From positions 3,677 through 67,676 of the forward strand of contig JADJPH010000017.1 in assembly GCA_016713335.1 (NCBI GenBank): DNA of 64,000 nucleotides, written 5' to 3'. The stretch comes from Candidatus Fredericiella danica. Lineage in GTDB: Bacteria > Chloroflexota > Anaerolineae > Caldilineales > Caldilineaceae. The stretch's first letter is position 1. Each line of letters opens with the position of its first letter. The notes beneath the pieces were generated by a model. That model searched no databases. It worked only from the letters and a program-made list of their open reading frames with translations, and was not told where the DNA came from. The position numbers and the translations under genes were made by a program. Below, piece by piece: positions 36,105 to 47,142 of this stretch.

Positions 36105-37079
36105 TTACCCAATCCGCTTCTTGAACTCGGTCGTCAGTGCCGGCACAACCTCGTACAGGTCGCCGACGATGCCATAACTCGCCTTCTCAAAGATCGGCGC
36201 CTCGGCATCCTTGTTGATCGCCACGATCACCTTGCTGCCACCCATCCCGGCCAGGTGCTGAATCGCACCGCTGATGCCGGCGGCGATGTACAGGTCGGGC
36301 TTGACCGTCTTGCCGGTCTGGCCAACCTGGTACTTGTAGGGAATATACCCAGCATCGACCGCCGCGCGGCTGGCGCCAACCGCTGCGCCCAGCACGCCGG
36401 CGAGTTCGGTAATCAGCGCAAAGCCCTTCGCCGGGTCCTGCGCGACACCACGACCGCCAGAGACGATCTTTGACGCATCGGTCAGGCTGACCTCGCCGGT
36501 GTCCGTCGAGCGCACTTCCACGATCTGCTCGGCAACCGCACCCAGGTTCGGGGCCACGGCCTTGACCGCACCTTTCGCCGCGCCGGCTTCCGGCATCGGG
36601 AACGAGCGCGGGCGGACGCTGGCCACCTGCACCGCGCTCGAATAGACGATATCGGCCAAAATGTTGTTTGAATAGACCGAACGTACGGCAACAAGTTTGC
36701 CGCCGTCGACCTTTAGATCGATCGCATCCGGGGCCAGACCTGCGCCCAACTGCGCCGCCACCATCGCCGTGACTTCACGCCCGCGCGTGGTGCCTGCCGC
36801 CAGCACCACCGTGGCGCCGGCTGCCCCAACCGCCTGCGTCAGAGCGGCAGCGTACGCACTCAGCCGATAGTCGGCCAGGGCGCCATCGGTCAGCGTCAGC
36901 ACTTCATCCGCACCATACTTGGTCGCTTCTTCCGCCGTCTTCGCCGTCTCGCCACCGATCACGGCCGCCACCAACTGGGTGCCCAATGCATCGGCCAACT
37001 GGCGACCCTTGCCAAGGACTTCCCACGAGCTGGCGACGGGGCCACTCTTTGTTTGCTCAACCCAAACCAAAACAGACAT
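36105..37079 (-). CDS. etfA: Electron transfer flavoprotein subunit alpha
   Basis: EtfA carries FAD and shuttles electrons from acyl-CoA and other dehydrogenases. The FAD-binding C-terminal domain is clear: [19 protein letters not shown] and the signature [20 protein letters not shown] then AIQHLAGM. Length is 324 residues. It follows etfB with a 14-base gap. A likely electron acceptor is the EtfD-like Fe-S protein at 25-27 kb, which would reduce menaquinone. Confidence 0.95.
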   Translation of the reverse strand: MSVLVWVEQTKSGPVASSWEVLGKGRQLADALGTQLVAAVIGGETAKTAEEATKYGADEVLTLTDGALADYRLSAYAAALTQAVGAAGATVVLAAGTTRGREVTAMVAAQLGAGLAPDAIDLKVDGGKLVAVRSVYSNNILADIVYSSAVQVASVRPRSFPMPEAGAAKGAVKAVAPNLGAVAEQIVEVRSTDTGEVSLTDASKIVSGGRGVAQDPAKGFALITELAGVLGAAVGASRAAVDAGYIPYKYQVGQTGKTVKPDLYIAAGISGAIQHLAGMGGSKVIVAINKDAEAPIFEKASYGIVGDLYEVVPALTTEFKKRIG

Positions 37080-37093
37080 GGTTGCGTTTCTCC

Positions 37094-37873
37094 TTAGATA
37101 ACCTTCTCAGCGATCAGGGCGTCGGCCAGCTTGGCGGCCTTTTCCTGGGCGGATGCACCGTCAATCATGACGACTTTGCTCTTGCGCTCTTCAGGCTTGC
37201 GCACGTTGGTCCAGGAAGTCCGGCCGGCGCCAGACGCAACGCCGAGGCTCGCAGCTGCGGTCGCCGGGATGTTGGCCTTGCTAGCCTTGCGGATGCCCAT
37301 AAAACTCGGGTAACGGGGATCGTTGATTTCCTTGCCGACGCTGACCACCGCGGGTAGGGGGACGCTCAACACTTCCTGACCGCCTTCGACAAGACGCTCA
37401 ACCGTGATGCGCCCGTTGGCAACATCGACAATCTTCGTCACACCGGTCACCAGGGGCCAGCCCAATTTCACAGCGACGCCGGCGTAAACCGCGCCACCGT
37501 TGTCGTCGACGCTCTGCTTGCCGCATAGCACCAGATCGACCGCACCCTGCGCCGCAATCGCGGCGGCCAGTGCGTCCGCCGTGGTGAACAGGTCACCACC
37601 AGTCAGGGCGGTGTTGTCAACCAGCGCGGCCGCGCCCACGCCCATGGCCAGGGCATGCTTGAGCGCTTCGACCGCCTCGGGTGACCCCATGCTGATGGCC
37701 ACCGAGTCGAAGTCAAAACGGTCACCCAGTTGGATGGCTTCTTCCGCAGCATACTCGTCCCATGGGTTGATCACCATGGTCGCCTTGACTTTGCCCGCAC
37801 GGACGTCATCGGCCGAAACCTTGGGCAGTTCGGCAGTGTCCGGCGTTTGTTTGATCAATACGACGACTTTCAC
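37094..37873 (-). CDS. etfB: Electron transfer flavoprotein subunit beta
   Basis: EtfB (259 residues) binds AMP and pairs with EtfA. It begins [13 protein letters not shown] and shows [35 protein letters not shown] and the conserved loop [14 protein letters not shown]. It is first in the etfBA operon. About 290 bases upstream on the same strand is the candidate small RNA/terminator unit. Confidence 0.95.
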   Translation of the reverse strand: MKVVVLIKQTPDTAELPKVSADDVRAGKVKATMVINPWDEYAAEEAIQLGDRFDFDSVAISMGSPEAVEALKHALAMGVGAAALVDNTALTGGDLFTTADALAAAIAAQGAVDLVLCGKQSVDDNGGAVYAGVAVKLGWPLVTGVTKIVDVANGRITVERLVEGGQEVLSVPLPAVVSVGKEINDPRYPSFMGIRKASKANIPATAAASLGVASGAGRTSWTNVRKPEERKSKVVMIDGASAQEKAAKLADALIAEKVI

Positions 37874-38164
37874 AGTTCGACCTCCTATTATTGGGTCACG
37901 TCTATCAACGATTTTCCACGTATCTAAACAATTTCGGGAACGTCACCAGGTGCTATCATAATTCAATCGCCAGTTGAGGCAAGGGACGAACGTCACCGAA
38001 ACGCGTGCCACATGTCATCCGGTCACCACGACAAATCCTGGGAAGCAGCCGCGCCGGCGTTTCCCAAGTATAGGCATTTTGGTTTCAGAATTGTTCGTAG
38101 CGTGTTGCAGGTTGTCCTTTGTGCCAGGGATGGACCGAGCAAATACAAGTAAAAAGGCGTTGAT
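37874..38164. other. Intergenic region upstream of etfB
   Basis: About 290 bases without a convincing gene. It contains the etfB ribosome site (aggagg just upstream of 37873) and no strong hairpin. Its promoter is not clear from sequence. Confidence 0.4.
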
Positions 38165-38260
38165 CAAAAAAGCGGGAACGCCATTGTTCCCGCTCGCAGA
38201 GAGAAGCGCAAGGCTTCTCAGCTAGGAGGCACTATAACACAGCTACTCTGATCTCTGCAA
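38165..38260 (-). ncRNA. Candidate small RNA unit (promoter, two hairpins, T-run)
   Basis: On the minus strand, a -35 like TTGCAG (38260-38255), an 18-base spacer and TATAGT (38236-38231) are followed by a hairpin gagaagc-cttgc-gcttctc (38219-38201) and a second hairpin agcgggaac-aatggc-gttcccgct (38194-38171) ending in a run of six T (38165-38171 region). The expected RNA is about 55-60 nt. No coding frame fits. It could be a free small RNA, or an attenuator in front of etfBA, which starts 290 bases further on. Confidence 0.5.
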
Positions 38261-38344
38261 GAACATCCCCAATCGGCACTTTTCGCGCGGCAGGTTATTT
38301 GCTCCTCTATTGCGGCGGTCGGGCCTGTGATAAGCGCGTGTCGC

Positions 38345-38540
38345 CAATCAGAGCCGCGAAGGCTGGCGGGGCTATGGGGGCCACACTTGTTTCGCACCAG
38401 CGCGGGCGTCGTCAATCAGAGCCGCGAACGTCAGCGAGCGGTTTGCCTGCCGGCTCACATCTCGAAAGGGCTGAGGGTGGCCACTTGTGCAGGCGGGGCA
38501 ACTGCCGGGAAAACACCTCCCTCACGGTCGGTGCTCTGAT
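38345..38540. repeat. Dispersed TCAGAGC-family repeats
   Basis: Direct copies at 38345-38373 (caatcagagccgcgaaggct and on) and 38413-38447 (caatcagagccgcgaacgtc and on), and an inverse copy at 38513-38540. The same family appears near 30.5 kb and at the window end. Confidence 0.75.
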
Positions 38541-39281
38541 GGGTGGCGATGCGCTGGTTGTGCAATGGCGCTATAATGGGTTGGATTAACGGGTGCTTCC
38601 AATGTACAGACTCTTTGTGCTTCTTACCCTTGTCCTCATCGCCGGCATCAGCACCATGACCTATGCCTCGGCGCGCGTCCTCAAGACCTGGCGCCCTGAC
38701 TTCAATCCGCTGTTGCAACCTTCTGACATCGCCATGCGCCTGCTTGTCATTCTTGCCTGCATCGGTCTGGGGTACCTGAGCGGGCTGCCATTCCCGCAGC
38801 TCGGCTGGACCTTTCCCAATCCAGTGCTTCAGGTTGGTCTGGGGCTTCTGATTGGCGCGTTGATGGCTGTAACCATCGCCGGCGTGACCAGGTGGCTCGT
38901 GGCGCGCACCGGCGATCGCTTCTATTCCGCGCAGATCGCCGAACTGTTGGCGCCGCAGACGAGAAGGGAAATACTTTGGGTCGGGCTGGCGCTGGTTCCC
39001 GCGGTCCTACTAGAGGAACTGCTCTTCCGCAGCCTGTTGATTGGCGGTTTTTCACCCATTTTGCCGGTGTACACATTGCTGCTGGGCGGCGCGGTGCTCT
39101 TTGGCCTGCTCCATACACCGCAAGGCATCTGGGGCGTCGCCGGGGCTGGGATCGCTGGGTTGGTGTTTGGGGTCTTGTTTTTGGTTGCCGGCAGCTTGCT
39201 GCTGCCCGTGGTGGCCCACTACGCCACCAATCTCTTTCAACTCAGTTGGTTGTACATACAACGGCGTCGCGAACGAACGGA

Positions 39282-40082
<801 letters not shown>

Positions 40083-40089
40083 GCTCTGC

Positions 40090-40986
40090 TCACGTAATCA
40101 GACTCACAAGGGCCACCAACGAAAACACCTCGACGACAATGGCCCCAGCCCACAACATATAGGCGCCGATCGGCTGTTTGCGCGCGTTCAACCACAAGCC
40201 CCCGGCGGCATTGGCAGTCCAAACCAACAGCCCAATGATCGGCAAACGGAAAAGCGCAGCCTTCTCGCGGATCTCTTCCGGCAAACCTTCGCTATTGTAG
40301 CGAACCGTTAAAACATCGGGCAAATCAGTGAAGCTGATCATGACCACGCCGAAGAGCACAAGAACACCCAACATGCCCCCCAACAACAGCCATGCGCCCA
40401 ATCGATCACTCGGCGCCATTCTGCCCAGTACCGCCACTCGCTGCCGCTGCGGCGCCAACCGTTGCGCCGCTCCCATCGCATACCGTTCTTGAACGGCGGC
40501 TTGAAACGCATCCGGATCGGCGGGCGAGAGTACGAAAGTAGTGGTCTGCGTATCCAGCCAGAGGCATGCTTCAGGCGGCAGCGTGGCAAGCACCTGAATG
40601 CGACCATCCCCTGGCGCCGCATCGCTCCGAAGATAGGGGGCGGGCCATTCGCTCCAACCGCCCCGCGCCTGTGCATACTCGCGCCCATGGACAATCCGCG
40701 CAATGGCAGGTAGCGGAATCAACTGGCGAGCATTGGCCCAGCGCACGGTGACGGCATTGCGGTCCACCCAGTATTCCAAGGTGAAGGCGCCCCACGTCCG
40801 GTAAAGCAGATGAACCAGGAGCGGCAAACTCGCCATCACCAGCACGAACAGGACGAACTTCAGTGCATCCGCCTCGCGGCGCACCGCCCAGACGAGAAAC
40901 ATCACGTCCAGTAGCACGATCCAGAGGCTGACTGCAAGTCCTTCCCAACGGCTGGGACATGGCGCCGGCTTAAAAACCATGCTCAC
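40090..40986 (-). CDS. Membrane protein with PH-like domain
   Basis: The 298-residue protein has two membrane helices at the N-terminus (about 16-36 and 41-61), a beta-rich soluble middle (about 70-175; YWVDRNAVTVRWANARQLIP) and three C-terminal helices (about 200-225, 245-265, 270-295). This resembles the bacterial PH/DUF1648 membrane proteins common in Chloroflexota, without an assigned activity. The start (40986 or 40980) overlaps the end of surE by 11-17 bases, so it is co-transcribed with surE and the GT2 gene. Confidence 0.7.
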   Translation of the reverse strand: MSMVFKPAPCPSRWEGLAVSLWIVLLDVMFLVWAVRREADALKFVLFVLVMASLPLLVHLLYRTWGAFTLEYWVDRNAVTVRWANARQLIPLPAIARIVHGREYAQARGGWSEWPAPYLRSDAAPGDGRIQVLATLPPEACLWLDTQTTTFVLSPADPDAFQAAVQERYAMGAAQRLAPQRQRVAVLGRMAPSDRLGAWLLLGGMLGVLVLFGVVMISFTDLPDVLTVRYNSEGLPEEIREKAALFRLPIIGLLVWTANAAGGLWLNARKQPIGAYMLWAGAIVVEVFSLVALVSLIT

Positions 40987-41771
40987 TCCACTGCGCGTCC
41001 AAGCCGTCGCTCCGCATCCTGGCCAGCAATTCGTAGTGGGTCATGTCGAGCGTAATAGGGGTGAGACTGACATAGCCGTGCTTCACAGCACCGGCATCAC
41101 TGTCGAGATCGCTGTCATCATCGGCTTGCGTCCCGCCCAGCCAGTAGTAGGGCCGGCCGTGGGGATCGTGGCGCTCGATCACTTCGTCAGCGTCGTAGCG
41201 GCGCCCACCCATATGGGTGAGGCGCACCCCTTTGATTTGGTCAGGCGCCACACAGGGGACGTTGAGGTTGAGCAGTGTGTGGGTGGCAGCCCGTGTCCAA
41301 TACACGAACTGCCACGCCGCGGGCGAACTCGGCAGTTGTCTTCCGCACGATCTCGGCATCGAACTCGGCGGGGACAGCATAGCAGGTGCTGACCGCAATC
41401 CCGGGCACGCCCTTGATCACCGCCTCCATCGCACAGGCGACCGTACCGCTGTAGGTGATGTCAATGCCAATGTTGTGCCCGGCATTGATGCCGCTCACGA
41501 CCAGGTCAGGTTTGATGCCCAACACGCCACCCATGACCAGGGTCACACAGTCGGTGGGGCTGCCACTGCTGCTGTAGCCCACACTGCCGTCAGGCAGTGT
41601 GACCTTATGCACCCGCAGCGGCTTATGCATCGTCTTGATGTGACTGCTGGCGCTCCAATTGCGCTCCGGCGCCATCACGATGACATCTGCAATCGCATCC
41701 AGCGCCGTCTTCAGCGCAAAAAGTCCCGGAGATTGAATGCCGTCATCGTTGGTCACAAGTATGGTTGGCAT
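40970..41771 (-). CDS. surE: 5'/3'-nucleotidase SurE, frameshifted
   Basis: SurE removes phosphate from nucleoside monophosphates. Metal-binding VTNDDGIQSPG is near the N-terminus; SASSHIKTMHKPLR, SGSPTDCV and SGINAGHNIGIDITYSGTV follow. The second half is in another frame, joined near 41315-41325 (EFARG then WQFVYWTRAATHTLLNLNVP). Corrected length is about 265 residues. It begins eight bases after PBP1A on the same strand. Confidence 0.92.
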
Positions 41772-41779
41772 CTCTGCGC

Positions 41780-44700
41780 TTACTTCTTCTCGTGTCTCAC
41801 GTACACGCGGATTGGTTGGCTTTCGACCTTGTTACCGGCCGCATCAGTCGCCACGACCTTGATTTCGTGCCCTTCCAGATAGACGCCGCCATTCGTCACG
41901 ATGGACATGAAGCCCTCCGGGAACGTTGCGGCGGTGCCGGGCTGAATATCCGGATCATCGCTCTCAAAGGCAGGCCAGTCGAATCCACCTTCGGCCGAAT
42001 TCAGGTCGCGCATCTCGATTTCCCACCGGGCATTGTAGGGTGCTACGGTGTTTTGGGCGAAACTCTTGCCGTCAATCATGAAGTCAACCTGCGCCACCGC
42101 CATGTTGTCATTGACCAATGCGTTGACATTGATCTGCTCGTCCTGCTCCATGACATACAGCCGATCCGGTTTTGGTTCGCTCACGACCAGCGTCGGGGCG
42201 GTATTGTCAATCGTAATTGGGATCGTCGCCACCCTGGGGCCGTCGCCACGGTTGACCGTGAGCCGCAGCGTATATTGGCCTTCAGCCAGCCCGGCCGCGT
42301 CCAATCGCTGTAACACGTTATTCTGAACCTCATCCCCGCGCTCGCTACCCACCAGCAGCCACTCAGTAGGTTCGAGCCCGGAGCCAATTTCCAGGCGGAA
42401 CGCCCCCCCGCGCGCATTGCCAATGATGTCGACCTGTCCACCAATATAGCTGCCTACGGTCGGCGAAATGATGGCGCTGTCCGGGTCAAAATCTTCCGGG
42501 CGCGCCGAGGTCTTTTCAGTGGGCGGCTGCGCCAGACCACTTTCGCGCACCCAGTCCGCAGCTTCTTGCGGCAAAATCTGATAGACACGCTTTTCAATGC
42601 GTTCGGGCGGCGTCGTCGGTCCCGCGAGCAGCCCGGTTTCTCTGTCAATGTCAAAAGCTTGCCAGACATTGTCAGAGATGGTTGGCTCGGTGCCGGCTAC
42701 AAAGATGTCACTGCGTTGCTCCTGGCACTCCGGCGTTGGCAGCAGCCCGCTTGGCGAACAGACCGCAAGCCGGATAATGCCGGGTGGCGGCTCATACCAG
42801 GTGGCGGGCAGATTCTCGTGCAATTTGGTCATCACCGCATTCCAGATGGGCGCTGCGCCGGACAGACCGGTCACGTTCTCCATCGATTCATTGTCGGTGT
42901 TGCCCACCCACACGCCCACCGTAAATTGGGGCGTGTAGCCCATCGTGTAGTTGTCCTTGAAACTATTCGTGGTGCCGGTCTTCGCCGCCACCTTGCGGTC
43001 AGGCAACGTTAACGCGGTATTGGCGCCAAAGGCCGGGGCACGCGCCACGTCGTCGCTCATGATATCCTGCATCAGGTAAGCAACCTCGGCGCTGAAAATC
43101 CGTTCGGCCTGCGGCTGTTCGTATTTATACAGCGTGTTGCCTTCGCTGTCCCGAACCTGCAGCATCGACACAGGGTCAAGCGTTCGATACCCACTCTGAA
43201 TCTCTTCGGCGGGGATTGGCTTGCCGACCATGTTGCCGCTATTGGCCATGGTGCTGTAGGCAAAGACATGGTCCAACAGGGAGACTTCGCCCCCGCCGAG
43301 CACCAGGCTCAGACCGTAGAAGTTCAGGCCGCGGTTAAGCCCATTGATGCCCATCCGGTGGGCCGTGCGCAGTGCGTTGGCAACGCCGACTTGATCCATC
43401 ACCTTGATGGCGGGGATGTTATAGGAGCGCGCCAGTGCATTACGGAGCGAAACCGGCCCGTGATACTGCCGGTCGTAGTTTTCCGGGCGATAGTAGGTGC
43501 CGTCGGCCTGCGGGAATGCCGTGGGCACGTCCAAAATCATGGTCTCTGGGGTCATCCCCTGCTGTAAGGCGGTCAGATACACGTACGGTTTGAAGCTTGA
43601 GCCGGGCTGGCGCTCAGCAAGCGCCATATTGACCTGACCGTCGATCTCATTGTTGTTGTAGTCGAGCGAGCCAACCATCGCCATAATCTCGCCCGTGTCA
43701 TTCTTGATCACGACAACCGAGGAATTGCTCGCATTCTTGCCCTGCTCACCAAGCACCTGCACCTGTTCGCGGGCGATCTGTTCTGCATATTTCTGTAGTT
43801 CAACATCTAGCGTTGTGTAGACCGTCAAACCCTTCTTCCAAATGTAGAAAGGATCGTCCGCCGTATTGTACTGTTGTTTGAGTTGCTCGAGCACATACAA
43901 CGCAAAGTGGGGCGCGGTCATGATGTCGAAACGCTCCGCCACCGATTTTCGCAGATTCAACTCTTGGGCGAAAGCGGCTTCAGCCTCTTCCGGCGTGATC
44001 ATGCCGGCCTCGACCATCGACTGGAGCGTGACGCCCTGGCGCCGCTTGGCGTCTTCAGGATTGTCGATTGGGTTCAGCGCTGGGAATTGCGGAATTGCCG
44101 CCAGCATCGCCGATTCCGCCAGTCCCAGGTCTTTGGCGCTCTTGCCAAAATAGACCTGGCTGGCAGCCTCGATACCGTATGCCAGGTTACCGTAGAAGTT
44201 GTAGTTCAGGTACCACTCCAACAATTGTTCCTTGGGGTAACGGCGCGTTAATTCAAGCGAAAGGATCACTTCCTTGATCTTGCGTGCATAACTCTGCTGG
44301 GTTCGCTCTTCAACCGGGATGACAACATTCTTGATCAACTGCTGCGTGATCGAAGAACCGCCCTGCACGGCGCCGCCCTGAAGATTAGACATGAAGGCAC
44401 GGGAGAGACCACGGATGTTTACGCCCGGATTCTCCCAGAAGTTGCGATCTTCCAATGCGACCGCAGCCTGCCACACCCAGGGGGACATCTTGTCGAGGGC
44501 CAAGAAGCGGCGATCACCGCCAAATGGGCGCGGATCAACACTCTCGTACAGCAACTGGTTCCCCGTACGGTCAAAGATGCGCACCGTTTGGAACTGATCT
44601 TGTCGCTGTTCAATCACACCCACATCAGGTAGTTGCGCCGCGTATTCGTTGTACACGCCGACAACTGTGGCGGCAACGATCCCGGTGACTGTGACGGAGG

Positions 44701-44833
44701 TAATGAAGAGAAAGAGGATTACAACTAAGAACGCCTGCCCAATTCTTCTCCAGACTTGTGGCCGATTGGCCTCTGCCCGCTGACGCCGGCGCCGCGTCAT
44801 CAAAATATAGTCGTGTCGATCAAGTCGATTCAT
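41780..44833 (-). CDS. Class A penicillin-binding protein (PBP1A)
   Basis: A bifunctional peptidoglycan synthase, about 1016 residues. A cytoplasmic Arg-rich start (MNRLDRHDYILMTRRRRQRA) is followed by one membrane helix near 35-58, the GT51 glycosyltransferase domain (ALEDRNFWENPGVN with the catalytic Glu; QGGSSITQQLIKN), the transpeptidase domain (SxxK as GSSFKPY, SxN as SYN, KTGTTNSFKD) and a C-terminal beta-rich region of two immunoglobulin-like repeats. ATG 44833 was chosen because upstream residues lack the family's basic start. MltG at 15 kb could be its partner enzyme. Confidence 0.94.
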   Translation of the reverse strand: MNRLDRHDYILMTRRRRQRAEANRPQVWRRIGQAFLVVILFLFITSVTVTGIVAATVVGVYNEYAAQLPDVGVIEQRQDQFQTVRIFDRTGNQLLYESVDPRPFGGDRRFLALDKMSPWVWQAAVALEDRNFWENPGVNIRGLSRAFMSNLQGGAVQGGSSITQQLIKNVVIPVEERTQQSYARKIKEVILSLELTRRYPKEQLLEWYLNYNFYGNLAYGIEAASQVYFGKSAKDLGLAESAMLAAIPQFPALNPIDNPEDAKRRQGVTLQSMVEAGMITPEEAEAAFAQELNLRKSVAERFDIMTAPHFALYVLEQLKQQYNTADDPFYIWKKGLTVYTTLDVELQKYAEQIAREQVQVLGEQGKNASNSSVVVIKNDTGEIMAMVGSLDYNNNEIDGQVNMALAERQPGSSFKPYVYLTALQQGMTPETMILDVPTAFPQADGTYYRPENYDRQYHGPVSLRNALARSYNIPAIKVMDQVGVANALRTAHRMGINGLNRGLNFYGLSLVLGGGEVSLLDHVFAYSTMANSGNMVGKPIPAEEIQSGYRTLDPVSMLQVRDSEGNTLYKYEQPQAERIFSAEVAYLMQDIMSDDVARAPAFGANTALTLPDRKVAAKTGTTNSFKDNYTMGYTPQFTVGVWVGNTDNESMENVTGLSGAAPIWNAVMTKLHENLPATWYEPPPGIIRLAVCSPSGLLPTPECQEQRSDIFVAGTEPTISDNVWQAFDIDRETGLLAGPTTPPERIEKRVYQILPQEAADWVRESGLAQPPTEKTSARPEDFDPDSAIISPTVGSYIGGQVDIIGNARGGAFRLEIGSGLEPTEWLLVGSERGDEVQNNVLQRLDAAGLAEGQYTLRLTVNRGDGPRVATIPITIDNTAPTLVVSEPKPDRLYVMEQDEQINVNALVNDNMAVAQVDFMIDGKSFAQNTVAPYNARWEIEMRDLNSAEGGFDWPAFESDDPDIQPGTAATFPEGFMSIVTNGGVYLEGHEIKVVATDAAGNKVESQPIRVYVRHEKK

Positions 44834-44972
44834 ATTGATTTCACCATGCGCACCGGACGCACCGGCCGCAGACCAACCCAAAGCCTAACATGCTGCACAG
44901 CCAACGCCAAATGCGCGGCGACCAGTTCCCATCTTACTTGTGGATCGTCCGCAAGTGGGTCCGTCCTTCGCG

Positions 44973-45731
44973 CTACGCCACCTTCTCCACCACAAGCAGG
45001 TGGCTCAGCCCGAAGCGGGTGAGCGGGCTATTTTCCAAGGCGTAGGTGATCCGGCGTAACCATTTCCCCAGCCCTGGACGGCGTGCTGTAATATTGTCGT
45101 ACCCGGGATAGATCTGCGTGTGATGGATCACGCGCACCGGTTGCCCGATGAACAGGTTCAACAACCCCTGCGCGGTGTACGTGCGCACATGCGGCGCCAA
45201 TTTGTTGCGGATGACGTCCGGCAGGTAGTTGATCAGCGGCGTGTTTCCAAAATAGTAGCGGCCGCGCCAATAGTGGCCATGCGTCTCGAAGGGATACAGA
45301 CGATTGGGGACAAAAATGATCGCCCTACCACCCACTTTGAGCACACGCAGCATCTCGGCCACCGCCAATGCATCGTCCTGGACATGTTCCAGGACCTCAT
45401 GGCTGAGGACGAGATTAAAGGTCTGGGTGGGAAGCGGCAACTGCTCGCCTGCTGCCACACTGAGCGCGGCGCTTGGCACGTTGCGCACCGCAAGCGCAAG
45501 ATGCTCAGGTTCGATGTCGATCCCGGCAATGGTCTCGACGTATGGCTGCATGGCCTTGATGTATATTCCAGCGCCGCAGCCGTCGACAAGGGCGCTCGCC
45601 AACTTTTCACCCGGTGGCACCTTGCCCCAGTTCAAAATCATGTCAAGCCGCCGGTTCTGACCGGCGCGCCAGACAAAGCTCGGATTTCCACGAAGTGCTG
45701 CACGTTCGCCGTGCAGGTCAAGGTTTTCCAT
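44973..45731 (-). CDS. Class I SAM-dependent methyltransferase
   Basis: The 252-residue protein has a Rossmann methyltransferase fold: SALVDGCGAGIYIKAM (motif I), IAGIDIEPEHLALA, LSHEVLEHVQDDALAVAEM (motif post II/III) and VGGRAIIFVPNRLYPFETHGHYW. The C-terminal third has an extended segment with YFGNTPLINYLP typical of unassigned lipid or sugar methyltransferases. The gene is separate from ubiE by 34 bases. Its substrate is not known. Confidence 0.85.
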   Translation of the reverse strand: MENLDLHGERAALRGNPSFVWRAGQNRRLDMILNWGKVPPGEKLASALVDGCGAGIYIKAMQPYVETIAGIDIEPEHLALAVRNVPSAALSVAAGEQLPLPTQTFNLVLSHEVLEHVQDDALAVAEMLRVLKVGGRAIIFVPNRLYPFETHGHYWRGRYYFGNTPLINYLPDVIRNKLAPHVRTYTAQGLLNLFIGQPVRVIHHTQIYPGYDNITARRPGLGKWLRRITYALENSPLTRFGLSHLLVVEKVA

Positions 45732-45765
45732 ACGCCACCCTACGTCCGGCGTTTCCGGAGGGATT

Positions 45766-46485
45766 TCACTCCTTCAGTTTTGTACCGGCATGAATCGCCA
45801 CTGTGCCCATCATCCGCTCGACATAGAACACGTTCTGTAGACCTGCCTGCTCCATCAGCCGGGCCAGGTCGGCCGGCGCCGGAAAGTCAACGGTGCTGTT
45901 CGGCAGATAGGAGTAAGCCTGCAGATCACCAGACACGAGGCCACCGACCATCGGCACGACGCGAAAGAAGTACAGTTGGTAGAGCGGGCTCAAGAGCGCA
46001 TTGGTCGGCGGCGTGATCTCAAGACACGCGACGCGGCCACCGGGTTTCGTGACGCGCGCCATTTCCCGAAATGCAGCGACGCGGTCAACCAGGTTGCGCA
46101 CCACGAAACCACTGACCACCGCATCGAACATATTGTCGGGAAACGGCAACTGCATCGTATCGGCCTGGGCAAACGGCAGCGCAATCCCAGGTTCCTTGTC
46201 CACACCCGCCGCCATCATCTCATAGGTAAAATCAGAGCCAATCGCCTGCACTCCCGGCTGCCGGCGCATCGCAGCGTAGGCAATATCGCCCGTGCCCGTG
46301 CCAACATCCAGTAGCTTTCCCTGTGGCGGCAGATCCGCCACTTCCAGCAATTCACGGCGCCAGCTTTGATCCTGCCCGGCCGCCATCATGCGGTTCATTA
46401 GATCATAGGTGGGCGCGATACGCGCAAACATGCGATTGACGTACTCAGGCTTTTCGTCCACGGACGGAAGGATGCTTGTATTCAT
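45766..46485 (-). CDS. menG: Demethylmenaquinone/ubiquinone C-methyltransferase
   Basis: Motifs of the UbiE/MenG family are all present: YVNRMFARIAPTYDLMNRMM near the start, LDVGTGTGDIAYAAM (SAM site), DAVVSGFVVRNLVDRVAAFRE and KPGGRVACLEITPP. Length 239 residues. The conserved RIAPTYDLMN is diagnostic. Since the neighbours and the polyprenyl synthetase point to quinone synthesis, the final methylation of menaquinone is the likely job; ubiquinone in this group is less likely. Confidence 0.9.
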   Translation of the reverse strand: MNTSILPSVDEKPEYVNRMFARIAPTYDLMNRMMAAGQDQSWRRELLEVADLPPQGKLLDVGTGTGDIAYAAMRRQPGVQAIGSDFTYEMMAAGVDKEPGIALPFAQADTMQLPFPDNMFDAVVSGFVVRNLVDRVAAFREMARVTKPGGRVACLEITPPTNALLSPLYQLYFFRVVPMVGGLVSGDLQAYSYLPNSTVDFPAPADLARLMEQAGLQNVFYVERMMGTVAIHAGTKLKE

Positions 46486-46510
46486 ATCCGGTAATCACTT
46501 GGTACTCTCG

Positions 46511-47037
46511 TTAATTGGCGATCCGGGCGATGTTCTCGGCCAGCGTGACGCTGTTCATCTCACCCATCCACACACCCTGGATCACGCCCTCAGCATCAAT
46601 AAAGAAGGTCGTGGGCAGCCCTTTACGTTATAGTCGTAGCCAACGTCTCCATTGCCATCCAATGGAATCGTAAAGGTCAGGCCGTGCTGCCCCGCGTAGG
46701 CATCCACCAGTTCCAGGGTCTCACCCTGGTCAATACCGGCAAAAACAACGCTGTCGCCATAATGTTCGGCGGCGCGCTGGATCGCAGGCAGTTCGCGCTG
46801 GCAGGGACCACACCAACTCGCCCAGAAATTGAGCACCACCGGCTTGCCCCGTTGCTCACTCAAGACGAATTGACCGCCATCGACGGTGGGCAAAGTGAAG
46901 TCAGGCGCCACGCGCCCAATCCCAGGTCCTTCCGCAGCCGCGGCCACCGCCACCGGCTCCCCCGCCGGCCGCGTCCACCAAAGCCACGCACCGCCGAAGA
47001 TCAACACAGCTAGAAACACCGTCATCCAGATTCGCAT
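46511..47037 (-). CDS. TlpA/ResA-like extracytoplasmic thioredoxin, frameshifted
   Basis: Thiol-disulfide oxidoreductase held to the membrane by an N-terminal helix (residues 4-20). The active site is NFWASWCGPCQRELPAIQRA. A frame change near 46617-46622 (NVKG then LPTTFFIDAEGVIQG) restores the cis-proline loop GLPTTFF, giving a 175-residue protein ending with ENIARIAN at 46511. TlpA/ResA-type proteins reduce apo-cytochrome c or Cu sites. It is divergent in function from the tandem DsbA lipoprotein at 14 kb but uses the same compartment. Confidence 0.9.
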
Positions 47038-47111
47038 ATTTACCTCGTGTCACGTGTCTCAACACGATCGCGCACCCGATCCCTCGATCTCAGCACAAGA
47101 ATGCCGCCGGA

Positions 47112-47139
47112 CAGTTACGAGATACGAGATACGTAATAC
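47112..47139. repeat. Heptad tandem repeat (cagttac, gagatac x2, gtaatac)
   Basis: Four seven-base units in register, located in the gap between TlpA-like and gnd genes, share the GAGATAC core with the repeats at 8.1 kb and 53.1 kb. Confidence 0.75.
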
Positions 47140-47142
47140 GCC

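Noticed and set aside
41217..41882. A 221-codon plus-strand frame opposite surE and PBP1A
   Set aside because: Both minus-strand genes there have catalytic motifs; the plus frame has none.
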